A stretch of 64,000 nucleotides of DNA from Stutzerimonas stutzeri (GCF_024448715.1 NZ_JAMOHZ010000001.1:558001-622000); one strand, 5' to 3'. Shown: positions 1-10,905, counted from the first letter of the stretch. Notes: generated by a model not told the origin, from the sequence alone. Numbers and translations are program-made.

Positions 1-127
1 AAACCACCAGTTCGATGGGCCGATAGGACTGGGCGAGAAGGCTATCGAGCGCCTCGGGCAAGAACTGCGCCTTGTAGGCGGGCATCACCACGCTGACCAG
101 CGGGGCGGGCGATTTCAGATTGTCCAT
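1..127 (-). CDS. Family 2 glycosyltransferase, N-terminal fragment
   Basis: The first 42 codons of a glycosyltransferase that runs off the left edge of the window. The visible start contains VSVVMPAYKAQFLPEALDSL, the typical first beta strand and helix of a GT-A (family 2) nucleotide-sugar binding fold. Its ATG lies two bases after the stop of the upstream CDP-glycerol transferase, so it should be the next gene of the same transcript. It would add a sugar to the polymer made by this cluster. The catalytic DxD and acceptor half are outside the window, so neither donor nor acceptor can be proposed. Confidence 0.8.
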   Translation of the reverse strand, partial: MDNLKSPAPLVSVVMPAYKAQFLPEALDSLLAQSYRPIELVV

Positions 128-129
128 GG

Positions 130-1479
130 CTACCTCTCGTACCGGGTGAGCGCGGCGATACGGTCTATCACGCGTCGGGAATTGCAGTCATCGCCATGGG
201 CGAAGAAAAACGTTTGGGTCTTGCGGTAGTGCTCGGTCAGGTGTTGCTGAGGGCTACTCAGTAACTCGTCTAGCGCATTCAACCAAGCCTCGAAGCGAGT
301 CGAGACAGGCCCTGGAAAAGCCAAATCCATGTCGTATAACAAGCCATTCTGTCGGCTGCGGTAATGCTCCAGGTCGTAGGCGAAGCTCATGACCGGCTTG
401 TCCAAATACAACGCATCGATATAGACCGAAGAGTAATCAGTGACCACCACATCAGCCTCGCGCAGAATCGGCGCGATTTCCGCAATCTGCTCATGGCCCA
501 GGTCGATCAGTGTGTGGCCGTCGACGAAGCGCTCCATATTGAAAAGCGCCTCGACATTGCGGAAATAGTGCATACGAAAGCCCAGCACTGCGTCATGGCG
601 TTCGAGCACCTCTCGTAGCGCGGTAATTTCCTGTTCACTGAACTGGTAATAGCTGGCCGATTCGATGGCGGTTTCACGGTAGGTCGGGGCATAGACCACC
701 AGCCGCCGTCCGCCCTTTAGGCTACGGATGAGCTCTAAATCGCGTCGCAGGAAGGCGGGCAAATGCGCCTCGGCACGCTTGAGAAAATCACTGCGCGGCA
801 GACCCGTCACCCAAACGTTCTCGTACGGAATCGGATGAAAGATCGCCGTCATCGCGTAGCTATCTACGTCTGACGACGCAACCAGGCCTCTATAAAACGC
901 ACGCTCGCGACGCCGATAAGGAACCCGGTCGCCCTGATTGCGTTGCTCAGGGTTCGCCAGCGCGAACAGTCGCTTGAGCGGAATGCCATGCCAAAGATTC
1001 ACAACCAGACGGCGCGTCAGGCTTGGACGTGGAAAACTGCGTGAGCCGTCGGACCAGCGCAACGCGAGATCCATGGTGATGGAATTGGTCAATAGCAAGA
1101 CGCCGCAGCGAGTCAGCGCCAGCAGCCCACCGAGGCTCTGTAGGTTAACCACCTCGGTATTGCAGGCTCCCTCAAGTTCGATCGTCACTCCCGGTCCGCG
1201 GGTGAAAATGCGCTTGCAGATACGCGGGTCCGCCTTAACCTCTTCAAAGACTGCACGCGAGTTCTCGACGAACTGGGTGCGTTTGAGTGGGTGGGCAAAG
1301 AATGCCCAATGGTCATCCTGCTTGGGCAGAAGTCGATCCATCATCCAGAAAAAGGGTAAGGCCAGGTACTTACCAAACCAGACGGATGCGATCTGCGCCT
1401 GCGACCATCGATCAAGCATGCCAAATTCCTGCGTTTGCTTAGCCCCCGCTGCGTCGGACGGACAATCGGTGTGACTCAT
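130..1479 (-). CDS. CDP-glycerol:polyglycerophosphate glycerophosphotransferase family protein (short form)
   Basis: A 449-residue member of the TagB/TagF family, which moves glycerol-phosphate (or a related polyol phosphate) from a CDP-activated donor onto a membrane-linked acceptor at the cytoplasmic face. Family signatures are seen in order: WHGIPLKR at residues 163-170, VYAPTYRE near 265 and VVTDYSSVYID near 350, the last being the donor-binding motif of the C-terminal Rossmann-like half. Residues 35-50 are hydrophobic and may touch the membrane. The ATG overlaps the stop of the aminotransferase gene (ATGA), indicating translational coupling. It differs from the second family member in this cluster (5572-7110) in its N-terminal region, so the two probably have different jobs, for example priming versus polymerisation. 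Substrate is inferred from family and from the neighbouring TagD. Confidence 0.85.
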   Translation of the reverse strand: MSHTDCPSDAAGAKQTQEFGMLDRWSQAQIASVWFGKYLALPFFWMMDRLLPKQDDHWAFFAHPLKRTQFVENSRAVFEEVKADPRICKRIFTRGPGVTIELEGACNTEVVNLQSLGGLLALTRCGVLLLTNSITMDLALRWSDGSRSFPRPSLTRRLVVNLWHGIPLKRLFALANPEQRNQGDRVPYRRRERAFYRGLVASSDVDSYAMTAIFHPIPYENVWVTGLPRSDFLKRAEAHLPAFLRRDLELIRSLKGGRRLVVYAPTYRETAIESASYYQFSEQEITALREVLERHDAVLGFRMHYFRNVEALFNMERFVDGHTLIDLGHEQIAEIAPILREADVVVTDYSSVYIDALYLDKPVMSFAYDLEHYRSRQNGLLYDMDLAFPGPVSTRFEAWLNALDELLSSPQQHLTEHYRKTQTFFFAHGDDCNSRRVIDRIAALTRYER

Positions 1480-2654
1480 CGCGCGATGACGCCTGCCATT
1501 GGCTGTTCATCAAGGCCCGCCAGGAGATCTACAGGCGGAACGATGCCGGCGTGGATCAAGAGCAATTCACATATGCCTTCGACGTCCGCATCTGACAGAT
1601 CTGGGTAGATCGGCAGGCAGAGCACCTGACGCGATATCGACTGCGCCACCGGCAGGTTCGATGGCACCGACGAAGGCAGGCCACGGTACATTGGGAAATC
1701 GCTGATCAGCGGGTAGAAATAGCGTCGAGCGAGGATGCCGCTTTCCCGCAGTCGTGCATTTAGCTCGTCACGGCTAATCGGAAAATTCTCGTCAATCAGC
1801 ACAGGGAAATAGGCATTGTTGCGAAATGCTTGTTTTCCAGGGGCAACGCAGGTCAGTCCCGGCACGCCCGCCAGCCGGCTTCTGTAGAGCGCATCAATTT
1901 CAGCACGACGTTTGAGCGCGGCATCGATGTAGTTCAGTTGCAATAGCCCGAACGCGGCATTGATTTCACTCATTTTGCCGTTGATGCCAGGCGCAACTAC
2001 GGTCGTTTCGTTGACGAAACCAAAGTTTTTCAAATGATTGATGCGCTGCTTGGTCTTTTGGTCCGGGCAAATGATCGCCCCACCCTCGAACGTGTTGAAT
2101 ACCTTGGTCGCATGGAAGCTCAACACACTCAGATCGCCGTGGCGCAGGATGCTGCCGCCTTCGTCGCGCACGGCAAATGCGTGAGCGGCGTCATAGATGA
2201 CGCGCAGGTTGTAGTTGTCGGCGATCTGGCTGATCGCCTCTACGTCGCACGGGTTGGCATAGCAATGCACCGGCAGGATTGCGGTGGTCTGCGGAGTAAT
2301 AGCCGCCTCGATCTTGCTCGGGTCCAGGTTCAGCGTCACCGGGTCGATGTCGACGAACACCGGCTTAATGCCGTTCCACAGCAGCGAATGCGCAGTAGCG
2401 ACGAATGAGTACGGAGTAGTGATGACCTCGCCAGTAATGCGCAGAGCCTGCAGCGCTGTTACCAGCGCCAGCGTACCGTTGGCGAAAAGCGCAATATGTT
2501 CGACGCCAAGATACTCGCAGAGAGCCTGCTCGAGGGCCTGATGCATCGAGCCACCGTTGGTTAAAATTCGGCTCTGCCAGATCTTTTCCAGATACGGCAT
2601 GAATTCCTCAAGCGGCGGGAGCAGCGGACTGGTGACCGGAACATTCTTTCGCAT
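1476..2654 (-). CDS. DegT/DnrJ/EryC1/StrS-family PLP aminotransferase
   Basis: A 392-residue sugar aminotransferase of the DegT family, which usually converts a nucleotide-keto-sugar into an amino sugar using PLP. Visible are the fold-type I signature DAAHAF with Asp155 facing the pyridine nitrogen and SFHATKVFNT with the likely Schiff-base Lys184. The start is placed at the ATG at 2654, preceded by CAGGTAAC as a ribosome binding site; a longer frame up to 2726 exists but its extra residues look non-coding. It overlaps the next gene by four bases. No matching sugar dehydratase or epimerase is visible in the window, so its keto-sugar substrate must come from elsewhere. The amino group it makes could be the acceptor for the ATP-grasp protein two genes upstream (inference). 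Confidence 0.88.
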   Translation of the reverse strand: MRKNVPVTSPLLPPLEEFMPYLEKIWQSRILTNGGSMHQALEQALCEYLGVEHIALFANGTLALVTALQALRITGEVITTPYSFVATAHSLLWNGIKPVFVDIDPVTLNLDPSKIEAAITPQTTAILPVHCYANPCDVEAISQIADNYNLRVIYDAAHAFAVRDEGGSILRHGDLSVLSFHATKVFNTFEGGAIICPDQKTKQRINHLKNFGFVNETTVVAPGINGKMSEINAAFGLLQLNYIDAALKRRAEIDALYRSRLAGVPGLTCVAPGKQAFRNNAYFPVLIDENFPISRDELNARLRESGILARRYFYPLISDFPMYRGLPSSVPSNLPVAQSISRQVLCLPIYPDLSDADVEGICELLLIHAGIVPPVDLLAGLDEQPMAGVIAR

Positions 2655-2783
2655 GTCGTTACCTGCATGAGCTGATCGAGGCGGCGGGTAGTCGCGGTGA
2701 GAACCCAGACGGTTCATTGGCGCCAAGTCGTCGCATGCAGGACTAGTTGCAAAAGCCGTTCCCGATTATGCTGCGGCCGGCGA

Positions 2784-4295
2784 TCATGGATGAGTGGTCA
2801 CCGTTAGCGCACCGGTTTCAGGGGTCAGCTCAAGTTGCAGAGCGGAAGAGATTGCGACCGGCAGCTGGGCGATGACTGCCGGATCGATCAGCGAGCGTCC
2901 CAAGCGGTATCGCGCAATTTGCCCCCGATAGCGATAGCGCAATGCGAGGCCGAACGGTCCGTCATGCTGTCGCCCAATCCATTCGTCAATAACCCGGCAT
3001 GGAAGCGCGAATCTTTGATCTCGCGACCCGCTTTCATACAGGGTGAACGGCAATTCCTCACCCGAGCCAAACGACCACAGCGTCAAGCACACGTCGGCTC
3101 GCTGCTGTACGTCAGCCGGCAAGTCCAGGGTCATGCGCAACTGACCACCCTCCACGCTGACCCGAGCCAATGCAAAAAATCCCAGCGTTGGAATCTCGAT
3201 CTGCAATGCGCTCGAATCGAATCCGGCCGGCGGCGATGCAAGAGCCGCAGGTGCCCAATGTGTCGCACCGTCCCGCTGCTCGACACGGCAGTCATTAGGT
3301 GTCTGCAGCAAATGCTTGAGGGCGGAAACATGCCCCTGATGGATCAATGTCAGATAAGTCGAACGCCGAACGCCAACGGGTGCCAAGTCCAGCGGACCGA
3401 AGTCCGCTATCAACTCGGACATTCCCTCAATGAAAGCCTCACAGAACACCTCGGAAACAAGGGCCTCAGGTGCAACCTGCAACGCCCGCTGCAAGTTGCT
3501 GAGCGCAATGGCGCGTCGGTACTGTTGGGCGAGAGGCTCATCGGCATATTGCGTCCATTCCAGTCGAGCGGAACGGACACGATCCCTGAAGTTGCCAACC
3601 TGCGCCTTGCGTTGGGTAATCGAATCACCGGCTGGACGCTGACGCCAAAGATAGACAACGTGCCCCTCCACCACCGTACACCGGCTAAGCCAATAGGCTC
3701 GATGCACGAATGGCCGGTCGGCATACAGCAGCCCTGGCTCCATACCAAGCCCATGCTCGCGTAAAAAGCCGGTACGAAACACCTTGTTCCAGTAAAAGCC
3801 GTCATGCATCAAATCATCGAGCGCTGCGGGCGTGTGGATGACTCGCGGTCGCGACCAGGCAAACGGTTCGTAGGCAAAGCCTTCTGTGGTCAACACATCG
3901 CCGACCAGGCGCATGGCACGCCCAACCACGATGTCCGCCCCGGTCGTTTCCGCCCGTTCGATAAGCCGCGCATAACCCTGCGGCGTTACCACATCATCCG
4001 AATCGACCAGCGCCAGGTAGCGACCACGTGCGAGGGAAATACCCAGATTGGCTGCCACGGCGCCGCCTTCGTTGGCTTTGCTGATGCATCGAAAATTAGA
4101 CCGGGTGCGCTCGTATTCCCGGCAGATCGCCAGACTGTCGTCCGTGCTCGCGTCGTCGATCGCAATGATTTCGACGTCCTGACACGCCTGATTCAAGAGC
4201 GAGTCAAAGCACGCTCTCAGGTATTCAGCCGTGTTGTATACCAGCACCACTACGCTCAGCAGCGGTGCGGATGTCTCGCCCGAAGGCCCCGTCAC
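2784..4295 (-). CDS. Family 2 glycosyltransferase with extra C-terminal beta-rich domain
   Basis: A 503-residue protein. Residues ~10-230 are a GT-A glycosyltransferase: LLSVVVLVYNTAEYLRACF, then IIAIDDASTDDS, then the metal/nucleotide motif LVDSDDVVTP. Residues ~340-500 form a separate region rich in short strands (LGFFALARVSVEGG, CLTLWSFG, LALRYRYRGQ) that is not part of the glycosyltransferase fold and may bind polymer or a partner. The start is taken as GTG at 4295, which overlaps the stop of the ATP-grasp gene as GTGA, in line with the tight overlaps in the rest of the cluster; a TTG nine bases upstream is the alternative. Sugar donor and linkage are unknown. Confidence 0.83.
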   Translation of the reverse strand: MTGPSGETSAPLLSVVVLVYNTAEYLRACFDSLLNQACQDVEIIAIDDASTDDSLAICREYERTRSNFRCISKANEGGAVAANLGISLARGRYLALVDSDDVVTPQGYARLIERAETTGADIVVGRAMRLVGDVLTTEGFAYEPFAWSRPRVIHTPAALDDLMHDGFYWNKVFRTGFLREHGLGMEPGLLYADRPFVHRAYWLSRCTVVEGHVVYLWRQRPAGDSITQRKAQVGNFRDRVRSARLEWTQYADEPLAQQYRRAIALSNLQRALQVAPEALVSEVFCEAFIEGMSELIADFGPLDLAPVGVRRSTYLTLIHQGHVSALKHLLQTPNDCRVEQRDGATHWAPAALASPPAGFDSSALQIEIPTLGFFALARVSVEGGQLRMTLDLPADVQQRADVCLTLWSFGSGEELPFTLYESGSRDQRFALPCRVIDEWIGRQHDGPFGLALRYRYRGQIARYRLGRSLIDPAVIAQLPVAISSALQLELTPETGALTVTTHP

Positions 4296-5575
4296 AGGCG
4301 CCAATCCATCAGCTGCTCTACGGCATCGACATCGAATACCGGCACGCCGGTCTCGCGGCTGACATCCATACGCTCACGGAAAGAGTCATCGATGAATATC
4401 GCCGATTCGGGACGGTCGATCACCGTGCTCTTCGGCGAGCCGTCAGCGATGTGAACGATGCGCGAGAAGATTGCGGGCGACAGCTTGTTCGCTTCGAGCG
4501 TCGCGCGCGGGCAGCGGTTGTGACGGGTGACCAGCACGACCGATACCTGACGTCCCAGCCACTGATACAGCAGCGCTACCAGCATGACGTTGACTTGCCC
4601 GTCGATGATCAGCGTATCGTCGAGATCAAGGTAGACGGTGTCGTACTTAAGCCCGACCCGGTAGCAATTCTTCAAAGCTCGGTCGAGCTGAATCGGGTAC
4701 TGCTGCGTTTGTACGCTGAACGGCAAATTGCGATAAGCCAACACCGTCAGCAGCGGATAGTTGATGCCAAGATTTCGTGACAGCCCCATGGAGCCAGCAA
4801 TGCGCGGTGCCACCTCCAACAATTTGTAACGGCCTTCCCCATTGCGCTTTAGCTGAAAGAACCAAGCGCCTTTGAGCCGCAAACGCTTGGCGATGCGTTC
4901 GGCGATCGAGCTCATCTCTTCATCCAGCGGCACCGGTTTCGTGCTGACGCTGATGCCCGCCTTTACGCGTGCACGTACTCGCGGCGACGCATGTAGCAAG
5001 CCCCCCGAGCCGTCAGAAATGCAATCAACGGTATATTCTTTGCCCGGCAGGTACTCAGAAAATACGTATTCGGTGCCCGCGCCAAGGAGCTGTACGTGCC
5101 TCGCCTGAGAATCGATCCGTTCGGCACCCTGCGAGCCTTGCCCTACGGCCGGCTTTGCGAAGATCGGATAATGCGCGGCGAGACCCTCGACGGTAGCCGG
5201 TACGAAGTCCTCCTCGGCAAAAGCGCGATAGGTCACGTTCTTGTTGCGACAAAGCTTCGCCGTCTCGGCATCCGGTACTGCCACCGTGGCAGCAATGCGC
5301 TCGGCCGCCAGCGCAAGCGCAAGCACCACGCTGTCATGAGCGGGCAACACCACGTCGATCTGCCAGCTATCGATCAGGGCATTGAGCGTCTCGATGAAAT
5401 CGGGAGAGCGCACATGGGCATCGATCTGGGTGTAACGGGCGTAGACATAGGCACCGTGATCGTCAACCGACGAGGCTCCAAACAGCCGCACGGCCTTGCT
5501 GTATTTCAACGCTGAATGGATCTCCAGCCCTATTTCCGAGCCGCAGGGAAATACGAGCACATTTAGCGCAGTCAT
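4292..5575 (-). CDS. ATP-grasp ligase fused to a HAD-like domain
   Basis: A 427-residue two-domain protein. Residues 1-300 resemble carbamoyl-phosphate-synthase-large-subunit/PylC-type ATP-grasp enzymes: a pre-ATP-grasp Rossmann part (NVLVFPCGSEIG, VVLPAHDS), the ATP-binding loop FAKPAVGQGSQGA at 139-151, the adenine-site segment EYVFSEYLPGKEYTVD, and the metal-binding LLEVAPRIAGS at 252-262. Such enzymes join a carboxylate to an amine. Residues 312-427 form a HAD-like domain with motif I YLDLDDTLI (Asp317/Asp319), motif II around LVTRHN and an acidic motif IFIDDSFRER (395-396). The ATG overlaps the upstream stop as ATGA. A plausible role is decoration of an amino sugar or glycerol unit with an amino acid, with the HAD domain removing a phosphate; this is inference from context. 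Confidence 0.85.
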   Translation of the reverse strand: MTALNVLVFPCGSEIGLEIHSALKYSKAVRLFGASSVDDHGAYVYARYTQIDAHVRSPDFIETLNALIDSWQIDVVLPAHDSVVLALALAAERIAATVAVPDAETAKLCRNKNVTYRAFAEEDFVPATVEGLAAHYPIFAKPAVGQGSQGAERIDSQARHVQLLGAGTEYVFSEYLPGKEYTVDCISDGSGGLLHASPRVRARVKAGISVSTKPVPLDEEMSSIAERIAKRLRLKGAWFFQLKRNGEGRYKLLEVAPRIAGSMGLSRNLGINYPLLTVLAYRNLPFSVQTQQYPIQLDRALKNCYRVGLKYDTVYLDLDDTLIIDGQVNVMLVALLYQWLGRQVSVVLVTRHNRCPRATLEANKLSPAIFSRIVHIADGSPKSTVIDRPESAIFIDDSFRERMDVSRETGVPVFDVDAVEQLMDWRL

Positions 5576-7110
5576 TTAATAGCTCCAAAAACGCGTTCAA
5601 CTACCCGCTCGGCAGCACGCCCATCATTAAGGGCACAGAAACGCTCACGAAAGTGCGCATAACGATTGGCGTAGCGCTGCGAGACAGCGGGCAAGTCTGC
5701 GAGCAGATCCAGCAACTGCTCACTGTCCTGCACAACGGGCCCAGGAAGATCACTCTGCATGTCAAGGTAGAACCCGCGTAGCGCCTTCTCGTACAGCGCC
5801 AGGTCATAGCAGTAGAAGAGAATCGGCCGTCCGGTGACGGCAAAATCGAAAAACACTGATGAGTAATCTGTAACCAGACAATCTGCCACACGGCACAACT
5901 CGGTGATGTCGCCCAGGTGCGAAACGTCCCGGACGTTTGACGGCAAACTCGAGCGGTCAATCCGTTCAGCCACCAAGTGATGTGCCTTTATCAGTAGAAA
6001 ATGGTCGATCGGCAGGCGGCGCGCGACAGCGCCCAAGTCAAGATGCAAATCCAGCCCGTACTGCCAGTCACCCACCGGTTTGTGGTCTCGCCAAGTCGGC
6101 GCATAAAGAATGACTCGAGCCTGCGGCGGCAGGCCGAGTGTCTTTAGTCGGTCGGCTCGATCCGAGCAGGGCTGCACCAGCGGATCGGTCAATGGATAGC
6201 CGGCCTCCAGCACCTCACCGTCGTAACGAAAGGCACGGCGGAAGATGGTGGTCGAATAGCCGTTTTCGCTCAGCAGCAGACTCCAGTCACGCGATTCTTT
6301 GTAGAAATTGTCCCTCGCATCGACTTGAGGATTGTCGATATCGAAGGCAATGCGTTTTAGCGGAGTACCGTGCCAGGTCTGCAAATAGCAGGTCTCCGGC
6401 TTCTTTCCGTGGACGGAGAAGATCACGTTGTTGACGCGATAGCGCGCCTGGGCAAGCAGGCGGTAATAGTCGGGCGAGCGACGCGTAACCACCTGCGGGT
6501 TGCCGGGAATCGCGTCGTTACCATCGTAGGACCAAACGCAGCGCAGATCCGGGCGAAGGCGCAACAACGCTTCGTAGAGATAGCGAGGATTGCCCGCGTA
6601 TGCCTTGCCTAAAAAGCTTTCGAAGAACACCAACTTGTCATCGAGTGGTGCTTCTGCCAGGTGATGAGCGTAGCGCTCGCGGGCGTTTTCGGCTTCGACG
6701 ACGCCTGCATGGCGCTTGCTTGGAGCGATGTAAAGGGCTAGCGACTGGGCGCTTTCGGTCAGGTAGCAGGATAGGTCATGCGACGCGGTGGACCAGACGA
6801 GGAAATGCCGATCTTGGTTACGTACCAAGCGGTCGCCGCGCAGCAGCGTTTCGCTCGACGCCCCTCCCCGGCACAGCTCACATACTCGAACATCCCACCG
6901 AGCTTCACGTTCGAGCAGCAACGGTACCAGAGCCAGTCGTGCGACCAATTGGTCGCCATCGCGCGAACAGGCTACCCGATGCTCGCGCTTGTCGCTGCGC
7001 CGGGTGAACAGCAGCTCGCAACGTGTGCTCTCGCCGCCGGGCGGCTGAAAAGCCAGGCTCAAATCGCCCGATGATTCGGGTACTACCGACAGGGCGAACG
7101 GCATCGTCAT
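5572..7110 (-). CDS. CDP-glycerol glycerophosphotransferase with N-terminal accessory domain
   Basis: A 512-residue TagB/TagF-family enzyme that should transfer glycerol-phosphate from CDP-glycerol. The conserved parts are FFESFLGKAYAGNPRYLY near 163, TWHGTPLKR at ~245-253, ILYAPTWRDHKP near 335 and LVTDYSSVFFDF near 425; the Ser/Asp positions of the last motif are intact. The first ~130 residues are a separate beta-rich domain without family resemblance that I can name, possibly for acceptor or polymer binding. Start ATG at 7110 overlaps the tagD stop as TGATG, so the donor-making enzyme and the transferase are translationally coupled. That pairing is the strongest evidence that the donor is CDP-glycerol. 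Other CDP-polyols (for example ribitol) cannot be excluded. Confidence 0.88.
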   Translation of the reverse strand: MTMPFALSVVPESSGDLSLAFQPPGGESTRCELLFTRRSDKREHRVACSRDGDQLVARLALVPLLLEREARWDVRVCELCRGGASSETLLRGDRLVRNQDRHFLVWSTASHDLSCYLTESAQSLALYIAPSKRHAGVVEAENARERYAHHLAEAPLDDKLVFFESFLGKAYAGNPRYLYEALLRLRPDLRCVWSYDGNDAIPGNPQVVTRRSPDYYRLLAQARYRVNNVIFSVHGKKPETCYLQTWHGTPLKRIAFDIDNPQVDARDNFYKESRDWSLLLSENGYSTTIFRRAFRYDGEVLEAGYPLTDPLVQPCSDRADRLKTLGLPPQARVILYAPTWRDHKPVGDWQYGLDLHLDLGAVARRLPIDHFLLIKAHHLVAERIDRSSLPSNVRDVSHLGDITELCRVADCLVTDYSSVFFDFAVTGRPILFYCYDLALYEKALRGFYLDMQSDLPGPVVQDSEQLLDLLADLPAVSQRYANRYAHFRERFCALNDGRAAERVVERVFGAIK

Positions 7111-7568
7111 CAATCCAGCCCCCGCTGCAGCGATTTCAGCAGACCGAGCATATTGGTGATTTCTTGCTCGCTCGACAGAAGACTGCGTAGCGAATCACGT
7201 AGCTCAGTCGAGGAAACGCCACTGGTGCGCTCCAGATATTTAACTTCACAGTACGCACCGAGGTGGTCGAATTTACCGGCCCAGTCGTCGCCCATCACGA
7301 ACAGGTCGACGCCGTGGCGGCGAATATCGTCGGGCTTCTGCGCCCAGTCGTCTTCGGGAATAACCAGATCGACACAATCCAGCGATTCGATGATCTCCCT
7401 GCGTTCTACGAACGGGATCAGCGCTTTTTTGCCCTTGCGTTCGTTGAACTCATCGGTTGAGACGCCGACGATGATCCGATCACCCAGCGCACTCATGCGC
7501 TTGAGCAGACGCAAGTGGCCGACATGGAACATGTCGAAGGTACCGTAGGTGATTACGGTGGTAGGCAT
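7110..7568 (-). CDS. tagD: Glycerol-3-phosphate cytidylyltransferase (TagD type)
   Basis: A 152-residue cytoplasmic nucleotidyltransferase that makes CDP-glycerol from CTP and glycerol-3-phosphate. It opens with VITYGTFDMFHVGHLRLL, containing the HxGH nucleotide-binding motif (HVGH, residues 15-18), and carries the second signature RTSGVSSTEL near residue 112 (family RTxGISTT). Length is slightly above the ~130 residues of Gram-positive TagD. The start at 7568 is chosen because GAGGA lies six bases upstream and the protein then starts at the family's usual place; a longer frame to 7649 adds an Arg/Ala/Pro-rich tail unlike the family. It feeds the two CDP-glycerol transferases downstream. Confidence 0.93.
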   Translation of the reverse strand: MPTTVITYGTFDMFHVGHLRLLKRMSALGDRIIVGVSTDEFNERKGKKALIPFVERREIIESLDCVDLVIPEDDWAQKPDDIRRHGVDLFVMGDDWAGKFDHLGAYCEVKYLERTSGVSSTELRDSLRSLLSSEQEITNMLGLLKSLQRGLD

Positions 7569-7711
7569 GGCTGTCCTCGCGGGCTGCTGCGGCCACGCGG
7601 TGCCAGCTGAAGCTGAACGGAAACGGCGGGCCGGCGCGGGCAACAACATGTCAAAAAGCTGGCTGCTCGCGCTCTCGACACAGGCGTAGCAAGGACGGTG
7701 CCAGGGATCAC

Positions 7712-8329
7712 TTAGTCCGACGTGCTGTCGCCGAACGGGTTATCGAGCCGCAAAGTCCTGCTTTCTACTCTCAAGACGAAGCGGTACTCAATGTAGTCAG
7801 GATTCTTGGACCACCAGGAGCCGGCATTGGCCTCCTCCACGGCGAACCCTGCACGGTGGAAAAGCATCAGCCAGTTTTCCTGGGGCAGGCAGTTAAAGTG
7901 CGAGTAGAACCATACCCAGCCCTTGGTGTGCTGGGGCACTACTACTACAAGCAGCCCGTCGTCCTTCAGGCAGCGGTTGTATTGCCACAGTTGAAACAGC
8001 GGGTTGAGCGAGTGCTCGAGGGTATGGCGAGTGGTGATGAAGTCGAGACTGCGGGCAGCGAAATGCTCGGCGAAGGCGGACATATCAGCCGCAACGAATT
8101 TTTCGATGGCCGGATCGGACGGGGGAAAGTAGTCGAAATATGTGATGTCGCATCCCTTTGCAGCTGCTTGCTTGACCAGGTAGGCGGTACCGCCTACGTC
8201 AACCCCGGCGCCACCTTGCAACCAGTGCAGCATCCAATTGCACGAGTTCTCCTTGGATTTGCTCCAGCCGTAGCCAAAATCTTTGAATTGTCCCTGCAGT
8301 TCGCCTATGAATTCTGAATAAAGGCTCAT
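7712..8329 (-). CDS. Class I SAM-dependent methyltransferase
   Basis: A 205-residue protein with a Rossmann-type methyltransferase core: motif I GVDVGGTAYLV near residues 42-52, an acidic residue after strand 2 (ITYFDYFPPSD), and the ITTRHTLEHSLNP segment typical of Methyltransf_11/23 families. The C-terminal WSKNPDYIEYRFVLRVE is specific to this protein. ATG at 8329 is preceded by GGGGGTGG. It sits 39 bases after the ligA stop and 143 bases before tagD, on the same strand, so it is either the first gene of the polymer cluster or a link between ligA and it. Substrate unknown; methylation of a sugar or of the polymer end is a reasonable guess from context. Confidence 0.75.
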   Translation of the reverse strand: MSLYSEFIGELQGQFKDFGYGWSKSKENSCNWMLHWLQGGAGVDVGGTAYLVKQAAAKGCDITYFDYFPPSDPAIEKFVAADMSAFAEHFAARSLDFITTRHTLEHSLNPLFQLWQYNRCLKDDGLLVVVVPQHTKGWVWFYSHFNCLPQENWLMLFHRAGFAVEEANAGSWWSKNPDYIEYRFVLRVESRTLRLDNPFGDSTSD

Positions 8330-8368
8330 TACCACCCCCGGATTCGATCTCGTATACGTTAGCACTGC

Positions 8369-10750
<2,382 letters not shown>

Positions 10751-10905
10751 CTATGGCAATGCTGATCAGACAGCCTCAGCGCGCCTTGGTTGATATCAGG
10801 CGCGGGATTTTAGCCGATCCTGCAATTGGCGGCAGGTTTGCGCTGGCTTTGAGGCTGTTCATGGCATCGACAGCGTGTTGCACGGCGTTGAGCAGGCGAA
10901 AGCTC

